Below are positions 61,157-64,000 of a stretch of 64,000 bases of DNA, one piece after another. A program made the position numbers and the translations under genes. Below the pieces are notes generated by a model. The model was not told the origin of the DNA. It saw only the letters and a list, made by a program, of their open reading frames with translations, and searched no databases. Origin of the DNA: Paramacrobiotus metropolitanus (Eukaryota; Tardigrada; Eutardigrada; Parachela; Macrobiotidae); NCBI RefSeq assembly GCF_019649055.1, contig NW_026570386.1, forward strand, positions 124,001 to 188,000, in the 5' to 3' direction. Each line of letters begins with the position of its first letter. Positions within the stretch are counted from its first letter, which is position 1.

Positions 61157-63803
61157 TTATACCAGATGACCTTTCAGCTCATCCACCAAGGCTTCCGCTC
61201 GATACGTTGGAATGGCTTGTCCGTTAAAGGTCGACAACAGAGAGGTTTTATGGATCGGTTCATACGTTAAATGGTTGGGAATGGGTCGGAGTGGCGACGG
61301 ACTGTGTGTATGAGGCTGCATTGTCTGGCGGGCAGTTCTGCGTAAGTTCTCAATATAAAAATCCTCAGCATCGTAATCGACTCCCATTTCGTTTTCCAAA
61401 TCATGAGCTAAAAAAGCCAATGTTAATGTTTAACCGTTTATTACAGCACTATTTTACGAATGGTGGATCGTAGGAAAACACAAAACAAATTTGAATTTTA
61501 CAAATAATGATTTAGGCGAATCTTCACATACTTGGCTCAGGAGCTGTCCAGTGCTTGTATGTCCCGTACGGACTGTGGTATGGCTCATCCAGCAGATATG
61601 TGCTCGCGGCATTTGTGCGTACCGCTGAGGGCGATAGTTGATTTTTCGGTCCGGAATACGAATCCACTGGTGTTTTCTCCACATCGAACCCCGTTGTCTC
61701 CGTGCCGGTGTCCATACCATTCTGACTGCACACTTCCGTGTGACCTTTGGAACTACCCGAGCTGTCGCTGTTTGCCATTTCTACAAAGAAACACACCTCA
61801 TCAACATAGGGTGTCTTATGCAAATATTTTGACCAATTATTCAGAAGCCTCTCGTGATCCATCAATTTCAGGGGAAAGCATAATTAAAGATCCTTCGTAT
61901 TGATCTCAAAGCCTACACTGAAACTGACACCCCATCAAGTAAATCTCACAATAAACCCTCAACTCGGAACACTGACCGACAAATACAATACAAAACGCAA
62001 TCAATAAACGACCAGCTCAGGATATCAATGTCAGATTATAAGCCCCCAACGCTCTGGCTATAAATATACGTATCTACATGTCCTACATTATACACATCCA
62101 ACTGGAAACACAATCTCCGTATAAACATCTTCTGCCAGCCTTGACCGGTATTATCTTGTCTTTGCGGATCAAAAATACACTGATCCATCAACACCAGCGA
62201 ATAACATTTACCTTCAAATTTCTTGCTTTTTCCCCGGATTAACACGTAAATCAAACAGCCCAACAGTGCACAGAACACCGCACCGCCAACGGACGCCGAC
62301 ACCGCCACGATCATGGTCAGATTCTCCGGTTTGGTTCCCGTTTGTCCGACACTGTCCACATCCGTCGCATTGGTCGTGTCAATGGGATTCCCAGCGGCAT
62401 CGTAAACGTCGAATTTGTTCGTTGTGGGCTGCATCGGAATGATCTTCGGCGTCACCGTGACCACGGCGCTGGTCCGACTCACTTCGCTGATCTCGCTATT
62501 GGCCGCCTGGCACGTCACGGAAATGTCGCTGTACTCATCGGGGGATAGTTTGATGATGATGGTGGACGTGGTTATGAAAGCACCTAATAACAATATACAT
62601 GAGAAATTATTGTCTCCCTCTATCAACATTCAGTGTAAACTCATCAATTTTTTATTGCAAATATGGTTTGCAAAATGTAACCAACTCCCAAAGGAAGATG
62701 CTATACCAGATTCTCAACAGGGATTTCGTTTTATTAAGTTACGCCGACAATTTTTTCGTCAATATGCAGCATTATTTAAATATTCATGTCATCACCTCGA
62801 ACATCCTTTTTGTTACAGTACGGGAAATGGATTTTTTTCGGAAACAGTTATTCAACATCGACATTGTCCGTTCAACTTATGCAACTTTACAAGCGGATAA
62901 CGAAAAACATACCATCATTGGTGGGTTGGTAATGGACACTTTTTTCCCGAAATGGCCTGTTATTGATAGTCCATGTGATTTCTGCGGCGGGATTACTCGG
63001 ATTGGATGTACAATTCACATCCAGAGAACTGCCGGGTCGGGCTTCACGCGGTGTTTTTAGGTTGACCGTCGATGGGCCAACTATCGACAAAAAAAATAAT
63101 GGGAGACAAACACTTTAAGCGTAGTAGACAAAGTGCAGTGACGATAACATTTCGCTGAAAACAATTTCGATAGTTTGTTCAGGATAACTAAGGCCAGATT
63201 AAGTCCTACGAGTATTGTCCAAATGTTTTGTTTTTGCGAAAAAGCGACTGTCAGGCACAAAATGTTTTTTTTAGTTAACCAACACTCGGTACTACGATTA
63301 AGAAGAGAACTAACATAACGATGCAAATAAAATGTTCATATAACGATGCAATAAAATGTTCATGTTATGTTATGTTATAAAATTTATTCAGAAAGAAATA
63401 TGTTTAAGAAACCTAAAAAACACCTTTAATGTAGAAACAGCTATAAGTAAGTTCAATTTAATCACAAGATAGAAAGAACGCTTACACAGAACACTCAGCG
63501 TGGTCTGCACATCGACACCGCGCGGCATGAGCTCGTTAACGGCTTCGCACTTGAGCATTGCGCCATTGTCAATCTCACGGGGGACAAACGTCAGAACGGC
63601 CGAAGCGGCACGGCCCAACGAGAGATGTGTGGTCTCAGCGCTGTCCTCTTGAATGTTGTTGCGAAACCATGTCAGCTGTGGAATGGGATTGCCGCCATCC
63701 GATGAGCACAATAACCGGAAGTCGCGCTCTCCTTTACGCACTTTCACTTTATCGCCCACTTTCACGCCGTCTCTGTCACGTATCACTGGCGTGGAAGGAG
63801 GAA
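61157..63803 (-). CDS. Ig-superfamily single-pass cell-adhesion receptor, 3' part (5' exons beyond the window)
   Basis: Exons on the minus strand: about 63803-63486, 63087-62887, 62589-62213, 61780-61532 and 61410-61157. The first encodes an Ig domain (FRLLCSSDGGNPIPQLTWFRNN to LKCEAVNE). The next two share a second Ig domain (LDVNCTSNPSNPAAEITWTI to DISVTCQAANSE). A stalk follows, then one hydrophobic helix (AVSASVGGAVFCALLGC) with a basic stop-transfer (RGKSKK). The cytoplasmic tail is Ser/Tyr-rich (EDFYIENLRR, YHSPYGTYKHW) and ends GHLV, a possible PDZ-binding terminus. PSNPAAEITWTI-type domains occur in nephrin/kirre/sidestep-like receptors of muscle, kidney-like and nervous tissue; I cannot choose among these. 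The acceptor at 63803 leaves the frame open, so further Ig domains and the signal peptide lie to the right. Between 62640 and 62886, and 63090 and 63485, is intron sequence. Confidence 0.85.
63308..63380 (+). repeat. Short tandem repeats in an Ig-receptor intron
   Basis: The phrase aacgatgca(a)ataaaatgttcat occurs twice in succession, followed by three gttat-type units. It is non-coding. Confidence 0.75.
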
Positions 63804-64000
63804 CTAAGAAACGCAAACTATCAGAAACTGTGCCAAAACAATGCGGTACTCCGTGTACGTCTTGCACTGCCTTGTCTTTCAAATTTTTTGATTTTTTTCG
63901 CACGCTAATTGTCCCGTTGCAATTTACCAGTTTGTTGTATACAGTACAGTTTCTGCACAAATTCCGAAAATTAGCGATACTCACAAAGCACAAGTAGTTT

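Noticed and set aside
1-64000. tRNA, rRNA, CRISPR arrays and bacterial-type operons
   Set aside because: None seen. Tokens such as gggttcgaacc near 23105 fall inside guanylyl cyclase coding sequence and lack a tRNA fold.

Overview
The window is eukaryotic nuclear DNA. Almost every gene is split by short introns (about 50-700 bases, GT...AG borders, some with GTCAGT, GTACGT or GTTAGT donors), and the proteins are typical of animals: a TRPN/NOMPC mechanosensory channel, receptor guanylyl cyclases, ciliary CC2D2A, AIFM1, TFB1M and an immunoglobulin-superfamily receptor. Base composition is moderately AT-rich and genes are compactly spaced. This points to a small-genome invertebrate. A tardigrade or another ecdysozoan is my best guess, but the sequence alone does not prove the phylum.

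Layout, left to right: 1-609 (-) is the 5' part of an unrecognised Ser/Pro-rich protein. 1561-9637 (-) is a TRPN/NOMPC channel. 10881-11249 (-) is a UPF0235 (C15orf40) protein. 11888-13403 (+) is glutaryl-CoA dehydrogenase. 14072-14858 (-) is mitochondrial ribosomal protein L32. 15422-15934 (+) is an intronless, bacterial-looking DUF4442 hot-dog protein. 17223-20659 (+) is a GH35 beta-galactosidase. 20878-27455 and 29244-35211 (both -) are two tandem receptor guanylyl cyclases; the first has a MITE-like element in its last intron. 36407-36733 (-) is a Pro/Gly/His-rich protein. 37875-44265 (+) is CC2D2A. 44688-46355 (-) is TFB1M, whose last exon has been partly duplicated. 47003-50681 (+) is AIFM1. 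51098-52975 (-) is SUGP1. 53877-55186 (+) is a small helix-turn-helix plus coiled-coil protein that looks transposase-derived. 56013-57257 (+) is a PCBD2-like pterin dehydratase. 57774-59748 (-) is a 307-residue protein I cannot name. 61157-63803 (-) is the 3' part of an Ig-superfamily membrane receptor that continues off the right edge.

The genes do not form one pathway. Several products act in mitochondria (GCDH, MRPL32, TFB1M, AIFM1, probably the PCBD2-like enzyme). TFB1M and AIFM1 are head to head over 647 bases, as are UPF0235/GCDH and MRPL32/DUF4442 over about 560-640 bases, so shared promoter regions are likely. The guanylyl cyclase pair is a local tandem duplication with matching exon structure.

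The exon models were joined by hand from splice borders, reading frame and family resemblance recalled from memory. No search was run. The best candidates for something new are the HTH/coiled-coil gene, the N-terminal domain of AIFM1, the bacterial-type DUF4442 gene, the duplicated TFB1M exon, the intron-borne MITE and two intronic hairpins.
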